Shown: positions 7,661 through 16,461, counted from the stretch's first letter. The stretch is DNA of 64,000 nucleotides from Solirubrobacter taibaiensis (GCA_027587225.1 JAPDDQ010000004.1:62001-126000), one strand, 5' to 3'. The notes: generated from the sequence alone by a model not told the origin. Numbers and translations are program-made.

Positions 7661-7918
7661 ATGATTCATCTCATGACGAACCGGGGGGACACGCAGGAGC
7701 CGGCGGAGGCGGTCGCGGTCGATGAGCATGCGGCGCTGTGCCTGGCGGCCTACGACGAGGGCAGTCCGCTGTGGCAGGCACTGATCGACGGCATGACCTT
7801 CGACAAGCTCGTCACGGCGCTGATCACAATCTACGAGTCGATGCCCGAGCGCTTGGCGCCGGACATCGACCGTCTGTTACTCGCGTTCGAAGAGCGCGGG
7901 CTGCTAGTTCACGCGTAG
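7661..7918 (+). CDS. Second PqqD-like (RRE-type) protein
   Basis: 85-aa protein with the helical part of the PqqD fold: AVAVDEHAALCLAAYDEGSPLWQALIDG, a middle helix TFDKLVTALITIYE and a closing [16 protein letters not shown]. It is weakly similar in pattern to B1 at 4736, with the same LW-x-A-L spacing, but the N-terminal beta strands that bind leader peptides are short or missing. It may be a second leader-binding adaptor (for kinase or nucleotidyltransferase) or a decaying copy. ATGs at 7661 and 7673 are both possible starts; a GTG further upstream at 7613 lacks a ribosome site. Its 3' end overlaps the convergent eda gene by 15 nt. Confidence 0.6.
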   Translation: MIHLMTNRGDTQEPAEAVAVDEHAALCLAAYDEGSPLWQALIDGMTFDKLVTALITIYESMPERLAPDIDRLLLAFEERGLLVHA

Positions 7919-8521
7919 CGCCGCGGCTTCGGCGGCAAGGGCTGCCACGTCGCCCTTGGTCATCCACGAGCCGCCGACGCAGACGACGTTCGGGAGCTGG
8001 AGGTACTCCGGTGCCTTGCTGAGGTCGATGCCGCCCGTGGGACAGAAGCGCATCTGCGGGAAAGGGCCGTAGAACGCCTTCAGCGCCTTCGTGCCGCCGT
8101 TGATCTCGGCGGGGAAGAACTTCGCGTAGGTGATCCCGCGCTCGAGCAGGGCAAGCACGTCCGACGGCGTCGCCGTGCCGGCCAGGAACGGGACGTCGGC
8201 GGCCTGCATCGCGTCCAGCAGGTTCGGCGTCGAGCCGGGTGAGACGAGGAAGCGCGCGCCGGCGGCGAGCGCATCGTCGACCTGCTGCGGCGTGGTGACC
8301 GTGCCCGCGCCGACGAAGGCGCCCTCGACCTCGTTCGCGATCCGCTCGATCGCGGCGAGCGCCGGCGGCGTGCGGAGCGTCACTTCGATGGCCGGCAGGC
8401 CGCCGCGCACGAGCGCGGCGGCCAGCGGGACGGCGTCTTCGAGATCGTCGATCACGACCACCGGGATGACCGGGGCCAGAAGGACGAGTTCTTCCGTGGT
8501 GAAGGGAGTCACGGTCGTCAT
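7904..8521 (-). CDS. eda: KHG/KDPG aldolase
   Basis: 205-aa 2-keto-3-deoxy-6-phosphogluconate aldolase, which splits KDPG into pyruvate and glyceraldehyde 3-phosphate, the last step of the Entner-Doudoroff pathway. The Schiff-base Lys134 is in TYAKFFPAE, the catalytic Glu46 in IEVTLRT, and the phosphate-binding GG in CPTGGID. Length matches the family. ATG at 8521 overlaps the stop of edd (ATGA), so the two are co-transcribed and translationally coupled. The pairing with edd and the divergent LacI regulator makes the assignment firm. Confidence 0.95.
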   Translation of the reverse strand: MTTVTPFTTEELVLLAPVIPVVVIDDLEDAVPLAAALVRGGLPAIEVTLRTPPALAAIERIANEVEGAFVGAGTVTTPQQVDDALAAGARFLVSPGSTPNLLDAMQAADVPFLAGTATPSDVLALLERGITYAKFFPAEINGGTKALKAFYGPFPQMRFCPTGGIDLSKAPEYLQLPNVVCVGGSWMTKGDVAALAAEAAALRVN

Positions 8522-10329
8522 GCAATCACCACCTGGGGAGGAAGGCTGGGAGCGAACACGGAGGCGCCCTCGTCCGGGCGGCCGACGCGCTCGCGGAAGG
8601 CCGCGAACAGCTCGCGGCCCGTGCCGTGCGTGGCGAGCTCGGGGAACCAGGGCTCGCGCTGGGAGAGGTCGACGTCGATGTCGAGGCGGCCGGTCTCCGC
8701 GTCCACGCGGATGATGTCGCCGCTGTGGACCCGCGAGAGCGGGCCGCCCGCGGATGCCTCGGGCGTGCAGTGGATGGCCGCCGGGACCTTGCCCGAGGCG
8801 CCGGACATGCGGCCGTCGGTGACGAGCGCGACGCGGTGGCCGCGGTCCATCAGCACGCCGAGCGCGGGGGTGAGCTTGTGCAGCTCGGGCATCCCGTTCG
8901 CGCGCGGCCCCTGGTGGCGGATGACCGCCACATGGTCGTAGTTGAGCTCGTCGCGGTCGAACGCGGCGAGGAAGTCGAGCTGGTCGTCGAAGACGCGCGC
9001 GGGCGCGGTCACGACGCGGTTCTCGGGCGCGACGGCGCTGACCTTCATCACCGCGCGGCCGAGCGCACCGTCGAGGACGCGGATGCCGCCGTCGGGGGCG
9101 AAGGCTTCGCGAGCCGGCCGCAGCACCGAGTCGTCCTGGCTGTGCCGTGGCGCCGGGCGCCACTGCAGGTTGTCCTGCTCGTCGAGGAAAGGCTCGTCGC
9201 GGTAGCGGCCGAGGCCGAAGCCCGCGACCGTGTCCACGTCGGGGTGCATCAGGCCGGCGTCGAGCAGCTCGCCGATCAGGAACGGCATGCCGCCCGCGGC
9301 GTGGAAGTGGTTGATGTCGGCGGAGCCGTTGGGGTACACGCGGGCGAGCAGCGGGACGTTCGCGGACAGGTCGGCGAAGTCGTCCCAGGTGAGGGCGATG
9401 CCGGCCGCGGCCGCGGTCGCGACGAGGTGCATCGTGTGGTTCGTGGAGCCGCCGGTCGCGAGCAGCGCCACAACGCCGTTGACGACCACCTTCTCGTCGA
9501 CGAGCTCGCCGATCGGGGTGGCGTCCAGCGCGGTGCGGCCCGCGTGCTCGGTGAGGGCGCGCCGCAGCGGGGTGCCGGGGTTGACGAAGCTCGCGCCCGG
9601 CAGGTGCAGGCCCATCGCCTCGAGGACGAGCTGATTGGAGTTCGCGGTGCCGTAGAAGGTGCAGGTGCCGGCGGAGTGATACGACGCCGACTCGGCCTCC
9701 AGCAGCTGGACACGATCGACCTTGCCCTCGGCGGCGAGCTGGCGGATGCGGCTCTTCTCGTCGTTCGGCAGGCCGCTCGGCATCGGGCCGGCGGGGACGA
9801 ACACGGTCGGCAGGTGGCCGAACGTCAGCGCGCCGATCAGCAGGCCGGGCACGATCTTGTCGCAGACCCCGAGCATCAGCGCGGCGTCGAACATGTCGTG
9901 GCTGAGGGCGACGGCCGTGCTCATCGCGACCACGTCACGGGAGAACAGGCTGAGCTCCATGCCGGCGCGGCCCTGCGTGATGCCGTCGCACATGGCGGGC
10001 ACGCCACCCGCGAACTGGGCGACGCCACCGGCCTGCAGCACGGCCTTCTTGAGGATCGCGGGGTAGCGCTCCAGCGGCTGATGCGCGGACAGCATGTCGT
10101 TGTAGGCCGAGACGATGGCCACGTTGCGGCGCTCGTTCGCGCGCAGGTGGAGCTTCTCGTCGGGACCGCAGGCGGCGAAGCCGTGGGCGAGGTTGGCACA
10201 GCCCAATGCACCACGAGCCGGTCCTTCGGCTGCGGCTGCGCGAATGCGCTGCAAATACGCGGTACGCGTCCCTGCGGAACGCTCCACGATGCGGGCGGTG
10301 ACCTCGGCGATGACGGGGTGCACGCTCAT
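8518..10329 (-). CDS. edd: 6-phosphogluconate dehydratase
   Basis: 603-aa iron-sulfur dehydratase of the IlvD/Edd family, converting 6-phosphogluconate to KDPG. Cluster-ligand cysteines are visible in [10 protein letters not shown] and GVCDKIVPG, with a third conserved Cys in [12 protein letters not shown]; the [14 protein letters not shown] motif and the length separate Edd from the shorter IlvD. It is followed by eda with an ATGA overlap. The start ATG at 10329 is 6 nt from a TACGGT -10 box, implying a leaderless mRNA, and the -35 lies inside a palindromic operator, implying repression by the divergent LacI-type protein. Confidence 0.95.
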   Translation of the reverse strand: MSVHPVIAEVTARIVERSAGTRTAYLQRIRAAAAEGPARGALGCANLAHGFAACGPDEKLHLRANERRNVAIVSAYNDMLSAHQPLERYPAILKKAVLQAGGVAQFAGGVPAMCDGITQGRAGMELSLFSRDVVAMSTAVALSHDMFDAALMLGVCDKIVPGLLIGALTFGHLPTVFVPAGPMPSGLPNDEKSRIRQLAAEGKVDRVQLLEAESASYHSAGTCTFYGTANSNQLVLEAMGLHLPGASFVNPGTPLRRALTEHAGRTALDATPIGELVDEKVVVNGVVALLATGGSTNHTMHLVATAAAAGIALTWDDFADLSANVPLLARVYPNGSADINHFHAAGGMPFLIGELLDAGLMHPDVDTVAGFGLGRYRDEPFLDEQDNLQWRPAPRHSQDDSVLRPAREAFAPDGGIRVLDGALGRAVMKVSAVAPENRVVTAPARVFDDQLDFLAAFDRDELNYDHVAVIRHQGPRANGMPELHKLTPALGVLMDRGHRVALVTDGRMSGASGKVPAAIHCTPEASAGGPLSRVHSGDIIRVDAETGRLDIDVDLSQREPWFPELATHGTGRELFAAFRERVGRPDEGASVFAPSLPPQVVIA

Positions 10330-10335
10330 GCCTCG

Positions 10336-10364
10336 ACCGTACTACCGCAAGCGCTTGCGCGCAA
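10336..10364 (-). promoter_or_regulatory. edd promoter overlapping the operators
   Basis: On the minus strand TTGCGC (10364-10359) and TACGGT (10341-10336) are separated by 17 bp, and the edd ATG follows 6 nt later. The -35 straddles the junction of the two palindromes, so bound repressor would occlude it. Confidence 0.6.
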
Positions 10365-10372
10365 GCGCTTGC
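10347..10372. promoter_or_regulatory. Tandem LacI-family operators
   Basis: Two identical 12-bp palindromes GCAAGCGCTTGC at 10347-10358 and 10361-10372, separated by GC, lie between edd and the divergent regulator gene. A central CG flanked by AAG/CTT-type half-sites is the classic LacI-family operator form. The 14-bp centre-to-centre spacing is more than one helical turn, so two dimers would sit on different faces. Confidence 0.8.
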
Positions 10373-10398
10373 GCACTCTCTTCACATGTCGTTAAACT
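10369..10398 (+). promoter_or_regulatory. Promoter of the LacI-family regulator gene
   Basis: TTGCGC (10369-10374), within operator copy 2, and TAAACT (10393-10398) are spaced 18 bp apart; GTG 10408 follows after 9 nt. The arrangement implies autoregulation. Confidence 0.5.
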
Positions 10399-10407
10399 TC
10401 CGTCCTG

Positions 10408-11436
10408 GTGGTGACCATGGCCGAAGTCGCCAAGCTCGCGGGCGTCTCTGTGACGACGGTCTCGCACGTCATCAACGGGACCCGTCCCGCCTCCGAGGCG
10501 ACGCGCCGCGCGGTGCTCGCGGCGATCGACCGCACGGGCTACCGCCCCAACACGTTGGCCCGCGCGCTGGCGCGTGGCGGCACCCAGTCGCTGGGCCTGG
10601 CCATCAGCGGGCTCTCGAACCCGTACTTCATGGACGTCGTCGCCGCCGTCGAGGCCGCAGCCGGCCGCGCGGGCCACACCCTGCTGCTCGGCGACACACG
10701 CGAAGACCCGGAGCATGAGCTTCGTATCGTGCGGACGTTGGCCGAGCGCCAGGTTGACGGACTGTTACTGGCGCCCTCGGTCGGTGCGCTGGAGACGACC
10801 TTGCCGTGGCTCGAATCCGCCGAGGTGCCGGTCGTGTTGCTCGACCGCTTCCTCGACGTCGAGCTCGATCAGGTCGGCTGCGACAACGAGCAGCCCACTG
10901 CGCGCCTGGTCGAGCATCTCGTCGACCTCGGCCATCGGCGGATCGCGATGGCGATCGGCATCCCCGGCCTCTCCACCACGGACGAGCGGGTCCGCGGCTA
11001 TCGCATGGCGCTGGAACGCGCAGGCGTCCCGTTCGATCCGGTGCTGGTCGCCGAGGGCGGCTCCCACCGCGACCAGGCCGGCGAGGCGATGCACGCGCTG
11101 CTGGACCTCGCGGAACCGCCGACCGCGGTCGTCTCCGGCAACAACTTCATGACGATCGGTCTGCTGCGGGCGATCTCCGAGCGCGGTCTGAAGGTCCCCG
11201 ACGACATCGCGCTCGTCGGCTTCGACGACTTCGAGTGGGCCGACCTGTTCGCGCCGCGTCTGACGGTCATCCGCCAACCCACCACGGAGTTGGGTTCGCG
11301 AGCGGTCGAGTTGCTGTTGTCGAGGCTCGAGGACCCGTCCCGCCCGGTCCGCACGGAACGCCTCGAGGCGACGTTCGTGCACCGCGACTCCTGCGGGTGC
11401 ACAGAATCGTCACGCGCCGCCACCGCGTACGCGTAA
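10408..11436 (+). CDS. LacI-family transcriptional regulator of the Entner-Doudoroff genes
   Basis: 342-aa repressor with an N-terminal helix-turn-helix (MAEVAKLAGVSVTTVSHVINGTR) and hinge helix (PNTLARALARGGT), followed by a periplasmic-binding-protein-like sensor domain and the family's C-terminal SCGC. It is divergent from edd-eda with two palindromic operators between them, so it most likely controls both transcription units in response to gluconate, 6-phosphogluconate or KDPG (ligand inferred, not seen). GTG 10408 is chosen for its spacing to the -10 box; GTG 10411 and ATG 10417 are alternatives. Confidence 0.9.
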   Translation: MVTMAEVAKLAGVSVTTVSHVINGTRPASEATRRAVLAAIDRTGYRPNTLARALARGGTQSLGLAISGLSNPYFMDVVAAVEAAAGRAGHTLLLGDTREDPEHELRIVRTLAERQVDGLLLAPSVGALETTLPWLESAEVPVVLLDRFLDVELDQVGCDNEQPTARLVEHLVDLGHRRIAMAIGIPGLSTTDERVRGYRMALERAGVPFDPVLVAEGGSHRDQAGEAMHALLDLAEPPTAVVSGNNFMTIGLLRAISERGLKVPDDIALVGFDDFEWADLFAPRLTVIRQPTTELGSRAVELLLSRLEDPSRPVRTERLEATFVHRDSCGCTESSRAATAYA

Positions 11437-11500
11437 CCCTGATCAACATGGTCAACTCCACTCCCCGAGAGCTGGGCATCTCTGCCCTGTTGCTGTCGAT

Positions 11501-12025
11501 CTACGTTTCCGCGCGTGGTGGTGCGTCCGTCGCGGGCACCGCTCGCAGGCTTTTCCGGTAGACGAAGAGGTCGGCGGGACGGATGAGCTCGGGCTCGTCG
11601 AAGGGGCGCCGGCCGATCTGCCGGTAGCCGAGGCGGCTGTACCACTCGTGCAACCGCACCTTCTTCGGGTGAGGCGCGCCGCGTGGGATGAGCAGCTCGA
11701 GCTCCATCTCAGACACGTCGAACGCGTGCTCGGCGAACGCGACCAGGGCCTTGCCGAGGCCGGTGCCGTGGGCGGCCGGGTCGACGGAGAGCATGCCGAA
11801 CATGGCGGCGTCATCGTCGAGGCGCTGCAGGCGCATGCAGCCGACCGGCGTCTCGCCGTCCCCGGCCACGACGATCTCCCCGGCGGCGACCAGCTCCCGC
11901 ATCCGCTCGACGCTCACCCGCTGCCAGCCGGGCTGCCAGATGTCCTGCTCGCCGGCCTCGTAGGCGGCGTTGATGATCCGCGTCAGCTCCGGCTCGACGC
12001 CGGTGCCACCGAAGGCGATGGTCAT
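11501..12025 (-). CDS. GNAT-family N-acetyltransferase
   Basis: 174-aa acetyl-CoA-dependent acyltransferase. The acetyl-CoA loop is in VDPAAHGTGLGKALVAFAE (Q/RxxGxG/A-like), the preceding strand is MFGMLSV, and the C-terminal motif LHEWYSRLGYRQIGRRP is characteristic. Substrate unknown. ATG 12025 overlaps the stop of the upstream nucleotidyltransferase (ATGA), so it is the last gene of a minus-strand housekeeping run. Confidence 0.8.
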   Translation of the reverse strand: MTIAFGGTGVEPELTRIINAAYEAGEQDIWQPGWQRVSVERMRELVAAGEIVVAGDGETPVGCMRLQRLDDDAAMFGMLSVDPAAHGTGLGKALVAFAEHAFDVSEMELELLIPRGAPHPKKVRLHEWYSRLGYRQIGRRPFDEPELIRPADLFVYRKSLRAVPATDAPPRAET

Positions 12026-13401
12026 GAGGTGAGCTCCCGGGCGCGCGCCAATGCGTCTTCGCGGGTGACGATCGCGCCCGCGTAGCGGTCTTCCTCGAGC
12101 TGGGCGAGGATCGTGCCGAGCTGCTTGCCCGCCGGGACGCCCGCTTCGCGGACGAGCTCGTCGCCGCGGACCAGTGGCACGACCGGCCCGGCCGTGTCTT
12201 CCGCGCGAGCGGCCGCGAGCAGCTCGCGCGCGACTTCGAGGTGGGCTTCGATCGCGGGACCGGCGTTGTCCCCTCGGGTGGCGAGCCGGTCGGCGACGGT
12301 GAAGATGGTCGTGTCGGCGCTGTAGGGCTGGGTGGCGCGCAGGTAGCGCCAGATCGTCCGCCGGTCCAGGGGCCGCTCGTGGACGAGGAAGCCGGCGTCG
12401 AGGTGGTGAAGCGTGACCGCCGCGACGTAGTCGCGCAGCCGCGAGGACGCCTTCAGGCGCCCGAGCACGTCGCGGGCCAGTTGCGCGCCGGCGGCGTCGT
12501 GCCCCATGAACGTGACTCGACCACCGTAGAACCCACGTGTCGCCGGCTTGGCGGCGTCGTGCAGAAGCGCCGCCCAACGCAGGGCGTCGCCGCGGGTGAG
12601 CTCGTCCGACAGCGGCTCCGAGAGCAACTCGCGCACGCCCTCGTCGAGCCCGGCGGAGACGGGATCACGCTGCAGCAGCGCGACGCTGTCGAGCACCTCG
12701 AGCGTGTGGTCGTAGACGTCCGCGTGATGGAAGCGGCTCTGCTCGATCCCGCGCAGCGCGACGAGCTCCGGCAGCACGACCTCGGTGAGCCCGTACGCCT
12801 CCATGACCGCGAGCCCGCGCCGCACGTCGGCGGCGCTGATCACGCGCTTGAGCTCGGCGAACACCCGCTCGTTCGCCACCTTCGCGATCCCGGGGGCGTG
12901 CCGGGCGGCCGCCTCGCCGGTCGCCGGGTCGATCTCCAGCCCCACCTCGGTCGCGATCCGCACCGCTCGCAGGCTGCGCAACGGGTCGTCCTCCAAGGCC
13001 TGCTCGCTGACCATCCGCACGAGCCGCAGCGACAGGTCGCGCTGCCCGCCGTGCGGATCCACGAGCTCGCCGCCGCCCAGCGGCTCGGCCATCGCGTTGA
13101 TGGTGAAGTCGCGCGCGGCGAGGTCGGCGAGGATGTCGTCGTCGCGCAACGCCACGAGGTCCACGTGCCAGGCGTGCTCGGGGCCGACGACCCGCCAGGC
13201 GCCGAACGCGCCCGAGAGCTGGAACGCCGCCGCGCCCGTCGCCCGCGCGAGTAGCTTCGCGAGCCGCTTCGGGTCGCCCGGCACGGCGAGGTCGACGTCG
13301 TCCACGTCGCGCCCGAGCAGCTTGTCGCGTACGGCGCCGCCGACGAGCCACGCCGTCTCCCCCGCGAGCGCCGCCCGCGTGAGGTCCAGGGCCGCCGTCA
13401 C
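12022..13401 (-). CDS. CCA tRNA nucleotidyltransferase / poly(A) polymerase family protein
   Basis: 459-aa class II nucleotidyltransferase: GGAVRDKLLGRDVDDVDLAV provides the GG loop and DxD metal site, the next block (ARDFTINAMA, then a DDPLRSLRAVRIATE motif) fits the neck domain, and an HD phosphohydrolase motif appears as LRWAALLHDAAKP. This architecture suits the tRNA CCA-adding enzyme, although poly(A) polymerase relatives look alike. GTG 13401 overlaps the alanine racemase stop (GTGA), giving tight coupling. A much longer in-frame extension upstream is noise inside alr. Confidence 0.85.
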   Translation of the reverse strand: MTAALDLTRAALAGETAWLVGGAVRDKLLGRDVDDVDLAVPGDPKRLAKLLARATGAAAFQLSGAFGAWRVVGPEHAWHVDLVALRDDDILADLAARDFTINAMAEPLGGGELVDPHGGQRDLSLRLVRMVSEQALEDDPLRSLRAVRIATEVGLEIDPATGEAAARHAPGIAKVANERVFAELKRVISAADVRRGLAVMEAYGLTEVVLPELVALRGIEQSRFHHADVYDHTLEVLDSVALLQRDPVSAGLDEGVRELLSEPLSDELTRGDALRWAALLHDAAKPATRGFYGGRVTFMGHDAAGAQLARDVLGRLKASSRLRDYVAAVTLHHLDAGFLVHERPLDRRTIWRYLRATQPYSADTTIFTVADRLATRGDNAGPAIEAHLEVARELLAAARAEDTAGPVVPLVRGDELVREAGVPAGKQLGTILAQLEEDRYAGAIVTREDALARARELTS

Positions 13402-14432
13402 GGCACGTACTCGCGCGGGACCCGGGCGGTGAGACCGCAGGTGATCTCGTAGTTGATCGTGCCGAGCTTGGCCGCCATGTCCTCGGCGAGCAGTCCAGCG
13501 CCGATCAGCACGGCCTCGGTGCCGCGCTCGACCGGCTCGTCGCCCAGGTCCACGGTGATGTTGTCCATCGACACCGTCCCCGCCAGCGGTACGCGCCGCC
13601 CGTCCAGCAGAACCTCGCCCACACCGGTCAGCCCGCGCCGGTACCCGTCGCCGTAGCCGATCGGGATCGTGCCGATCCACGTGTCCCGCGCGGCGATGAA
13701 CCGCCGTCCGTAGCCCACGCTCTCCCCCGCCCGCGCGCGCTTGACCTCCGCGACGTAGCTCACGAGCGACAGCGCCGGCTCCAGCCCGTGTTCGGCCGGG
13801 TCGCGGTGGAACGGGTCCATCCCGTACAACGCGATGCCGCACCGGATGAGGTCCAGCCGTGCGGCCGGCTCGCCCAGCGCGCCGGCCGAGTTGGCCGCGT
13901 GACGCATCACCCCGAACTGGTCCGCCCAGGGCACGAAGCGCTCGAGCTGCTGGTGCATGAAGGCCGGATCGTCGTCCGAGGTGGCGAAATGGGTCATGAT
14001 TCCCACCAACCGGGAGCCGGCGGCGGCCGCGACCCGCTCCCCCTCGGCCGCATCGCGCGTACCGAGGCGCCCCATCCCCGTGTCCAGCTTCACGTGCACG
14101 CGGGCGGAAGCGGGCAGCCCGTCGACGAAGGCCTCGCGCCATGCGACGACGTCCGCGTCGGCCTCCAACGCGATCCGCAGCTCGTCCGGCGCAAGCGCTC
14201 CCAGGACCAGCAGGGGCCCGTCGATGCCCGCCGCGCGGAGCTCGGCCGCCTCGACCGCTGTCGCCACCGCCAACCACGCCGCGCCGCCGCGCTGCGCCGC
14301 ACGCGCCGCCTGCACGGCCCCGTGTCCGTAGCCATTGGACTTGACGACCGCGCACAGCGGCGCCCCGAGCCCCGCGAGCCGCGCCGCGTTGCGCTCGATC
14401 GCGCCCGTGGAGATGCGGGCGAGCGCCCTCAC
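13398..14432 (-). CDS. alr: Alanine racemase
   Basis: 344-aa PLP-dependent racemase making D-alanine for peptidoglycan. Lys31 in VVKSNGYGHG forms the PLP aldimine (many homologues have KADAYGHG). The second catalytic Tyr lies in the C-terminal beta domain near IPIGYGDGYRRG and the substrate loop is SMDNITVDLG. The ATG at 14432 overlaps the stop of the upstream CBS gene by 4 nt; downstream it overlaps the nucleotidyltransferase. Complete, nothing missing. Confidence 0.93.
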   Translation of the reverse strand: MRALARISTGAIERNAARLAGLGAPLCAVVKSNGYGHGAVQAARAAQRGGAAWLAVATAVEAAELRAAGIDGPLLVLGALAPDELRIALEADADVVAWREAFVDGLPASARVHVKLDTGMGRLGTRDAAEGERVAAAAGSRLVGIMTHFATSDDDPAFMHQQLERFVPWADQFGVMRHAANSAGALGEPAARLDLIRCGIALYGMDPFHRDPAEHGLEPALSLVSYVAEVKRARAGESVGYGRRFIAARDTWIGTIPIGYGDGYRRGLTGVGEVLLDGRRVPLAGTVSMDNITVDLGDEPVERGTEAVLIGAGLLAEDMAAKLGTINYEITCGLTARVPREYVP

Positions 14433-14890
14433 TCCGCGGTCAGCGCGTCCAGGACGTCGATGCGCGTCACGACCCCGATCAGCCGCCCGTGCTCGACGAC
14501 CGGGAGCCGGTTGTGCTTCTCGCGCGCGATCGTCCGCGCGGCCTCGGCGACCGACGCGTCGGGCTCGATGGTGATCGGGTCCTCGGTCATCACGTCGCTG
14601 GCGGTGGAGCCGATCGCCTTGCGCAGGCGCTCCTCGAACTTCTTCGTCGACTCCAGGAAGACGATCCCCCCGAACAGCTCGATGTAGTGCGGGAGGTGCA
14701 GATCCTCGGTCTCGCCGACGAGGATCAGGTCGTGCTCGGTGATGATGCCGACGCAGCGCCCGCCCTCGTTGATCACCGGCACGCCGGGGAGCTCGTGGTC
14801 GCGCAGGATGCCCACGACGTGCTCGATCGGGTCGTCCGGATACACCGGGGGAACCTGCGTCTCCATGATGTCGCGGACCGTCAGCGCCAT
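14429..14890 (-). CDS. CBS-domain pair protein
   Basis: 153-aa stand-alone Bateman module: CBS1 begins TVRDIMETQVPPVYPDDP with the closing VGIITEHDLI, CBS2 begins ASDVMTEDPITIEPDAS with IGVVTRIDVLDAL. Between them is an insertion of about 30 aa (LPHYIELFGGIVFLEST). Such proteins bind adenosine nucleotides and regulate partners; the partner is unknown. ATG 14890 is selected because TAGAGT lies 10 nt upstream; a TTG further upstream would run through the end of the neighbouring gene. Confidence 0.85.
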   Translation of the reverse strand: MALTVRDIMETQVPPVYPDDPIEHVVGILRDHELPGVPVINEGGRCVGIITEHDLILVGETEDLHLPHYIELFGGIVFLESTKKFEERLRKAIGSTASDVMTEDPITIEPDASVAEAARTIAREKHNRLPVVEHGRLIGVVTRIDVLDALTAE

Positions 14891-14900
14891 GAGCGGGGAA

Positions 14901-14906
14901 ACTCTA
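14901..14906 (-). promoter_or_regulatory. -10 box (TAGAGT) of the CBS gene
   Basis: TAGAGT on the minus strand, 10 nt before ATG 14890, overlaps the stop codon of the preceding nnr gene; no Shine-Dalgarno sequence precedes the ATG. Confidence 0.4.
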
Positions 14907-16424
14907 GGCGCTGAAGGCCGCAGGCAACGCGCCAATGACGTCGGAGGCGATCACGCCGTCGGCCCCGTGCGGCGCCGCGGCGATCTGCCCGGCCCGCACG
15001 TGCGCGTAGACACTCGCGCACGCCGCCTGCGCCACGGGCATCCCCTTGGCCAGCATCGCGCCGATCACGCCGCTGAGCACGTCGCCCGTGCCGGCGGTGG
15101 CCAGCCCTGGCGCGCGCCCGCGCGAGATCGCCACGCGCCCCGAGGGCGCGGCGACCAACGTGTCGTCCCCCTTGAGCACCACGAAGGCGTGCGCGATCGC
15201 GGCCGCCTCGCGCGCGTGACGCAGGCGTGAGCGCTCGACCTCCTCCGAGGTCGTGTCCAGCAGCCGCGCCAGCTCGCCGGCGTGCGGGGTGAGGATCGTG
15301 GGCCAGCGCCGCGACGCGACGATCTCCTCGACATGACCGGCCATCGCGTTCAGCCCGTCGGCGTCGATCACGAGCGGCACGTCGATCCGCGGCACGATCG
15401 CCCGCGCCAGCGCCTGCGCGTCCGGATCCTTCGAGAGCCCTGGGCCGAGCACGACCGCGTCGGCACGGCCGACCGCCTTCAAGACCTGCTCCTCGCCCGA
15501 AGCGTCCAGGTGTCCGTCCCCGTCCTCGGGCAACCCGACCATCATCGCCTCCAGAAGCCTCACCGTGAAGCTCAGCTCGAGAGACGCGGGCGCGCCGACC
15601 GTCACGTAGCCCGCCCCGGCGCGCATCGCGGCCAGCGCGCTCATCGACGGTGCGCCCGTCAGGCCCCGCGAGCCGCCGATGATGAAGACGTTGCCGCTGG
15701 TGAACTTCGTCGAGGAGAACCCGCGCCGAGGCATGTCGCGCAGGACGCCGGCGCCGATCAGCCCGGCGTCCGGCCGCGCCGGCCCGCCGCGGGGGATGCC
15801 GATCTCCACGACCTCGACGTCACCCGCGTACGCCTTGCCGGGGTGAATCCAGACACCGAGCTTGGGCCGGTGGAAGGCCACGGTCGCGATGCAGTGCACC
15901 GCGGGCCCGGCGACCTCACCGGTCGTGGCGTCCACGCCGGACGGGATGTCGGCGGCGATCACGGGTGCGCGCGCCTCCTCCATCTCCTTGATCACGCCCG
16001 CCGCGGGCTCCCGCGGCACGCCGGAGGAGCCGGTCCCGAGCAGCGCGTCCACGATCACGTGCGCCTTGTTGAGCCGCCCCGCCTCGAACGGGATCGGCGC
16101 CGGCCCGGGCAGCTTCTTGATCTGCGCCTGTGCGTCCTCACCCATCCATTCGGGCGGCCACACGGCGTGGACCTCGACCTCGCGGCCCGCCTGGCGCAAG
16201 AGCCGCGCGGCGACGATCCCGTCGCCGCCGTTGTTGCCCTTGCCGCAGACGATCGCGATCCGGCCTGCGGGGGCGCGCCGCGCGACGACGCCCGCGAGCC
16301 CCTCGCCCGCGCGCTCCATCAACTCGTCGACGCCGACCTTCTTCTCGCTGATCGCCCAGCGATCCAGCTCACGCATCTCCCCCGCTTCGAGCAGGGGCTC
16401 CATCCACCGGGGGAGCGCAGTCAT
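14904..16424 (-). CDS. nnr: Bifunctional NAD(P)H-hydrate epimerase / ADP-dependent dehydratase
   Basis: 506-aa metabolite-repair enzyme. The N-terminal YjeF_N epimerase domain (residues 1 to about 215) has the CGKGNNGGDG loop and PSGVDATTG; the C-terminal ribokinase-like dehydratase has GSRGLTGAPSMSALAAMRAGAGYVTVG-type features, the VLGPGL motif, the TPHAGELARLL segment and GTGDVLSG at the nucleotide site. Together they restore NAD(P)H from its hydrate. The start ATG is 8 nt from a TACATT -10 box that sits in the loop of a perfect hairpin. Confidence 0.92.
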   Translation of the reverse strand: MTALPRWMEPLLEAGEMRELDRWAISEKKVGVDELMERAGEGLAGVVARRAPAGRIAIVCGKGNNGGDGIVAARLLRQAGREVEVHAVWPPEWMGEDAQAQIKKLPGPAPIPFEAGRLNKAHVIVDALLGTGSSGVPREPAAGVIKEMEEARAPVIAADIPSGVDATTGEVAGPAVHCIATVAFHRPKLGVWIHPGKAYAGDVEVVEIGIPRGGPARPDAGLIGAGVLRDMPRRGFSSTKFTSGNVFIIGGSRGLTGAPSMSALAAMRAGAGYVTVGAPASLELSFTVRLLEAMMVGLPEDGDGHLDASGEEQVLKAVGRADAVVLGPGLSKDPDAQALARAIVPRIDVPLVIDADGLNAMAGHVEEIVASRRWPTILTPHAGELARLLDTTSEEVERSRLRHAREAAAIAHAFVVLKGDDTLVAAPSGRVAISRGRAPGLATAGTGDVLSGVIGAMLAKGMPVAQAACASVYAHVRAGQIAAAPHGADGVIASDVIGALPAAFSA

Positions 16425-16447
16425 CGCGCCGGAATGTATCCGGCGCG
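16425..16447 (-). terminator. Inverted repeat enclosing the nnr -10 box
   Basis: Perfect 9-bp arms CGCGCCGGA / TCCGGCGCG with a 5-nt loop occupy most of the 37 nt between the beta-propeller gene stop and the nnr start. It may terminate the upstream transcript. The nnr -10 box TACATT (16438-16433, minus) spans the loop, so the same element may also affect nnr initiation. Confidence 0.5.
16433..16438 (-). promoter_or_regulatory. -10 box (TACATT) of nnr
   Basis: TACATT ends 8 nt before the nnr ATG, consistent with a leaderless mRNA. Confidence 0.4.
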
Positions 16448-16461
16448 GCGCAGCGAAGCGC

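Noticed and set aside
8626-10395. 589-codon plus-strand frame opposite edd
   Set aside because: Antisense shadow of a well-conserved dehydratase; no recognisable domain and no promoter.
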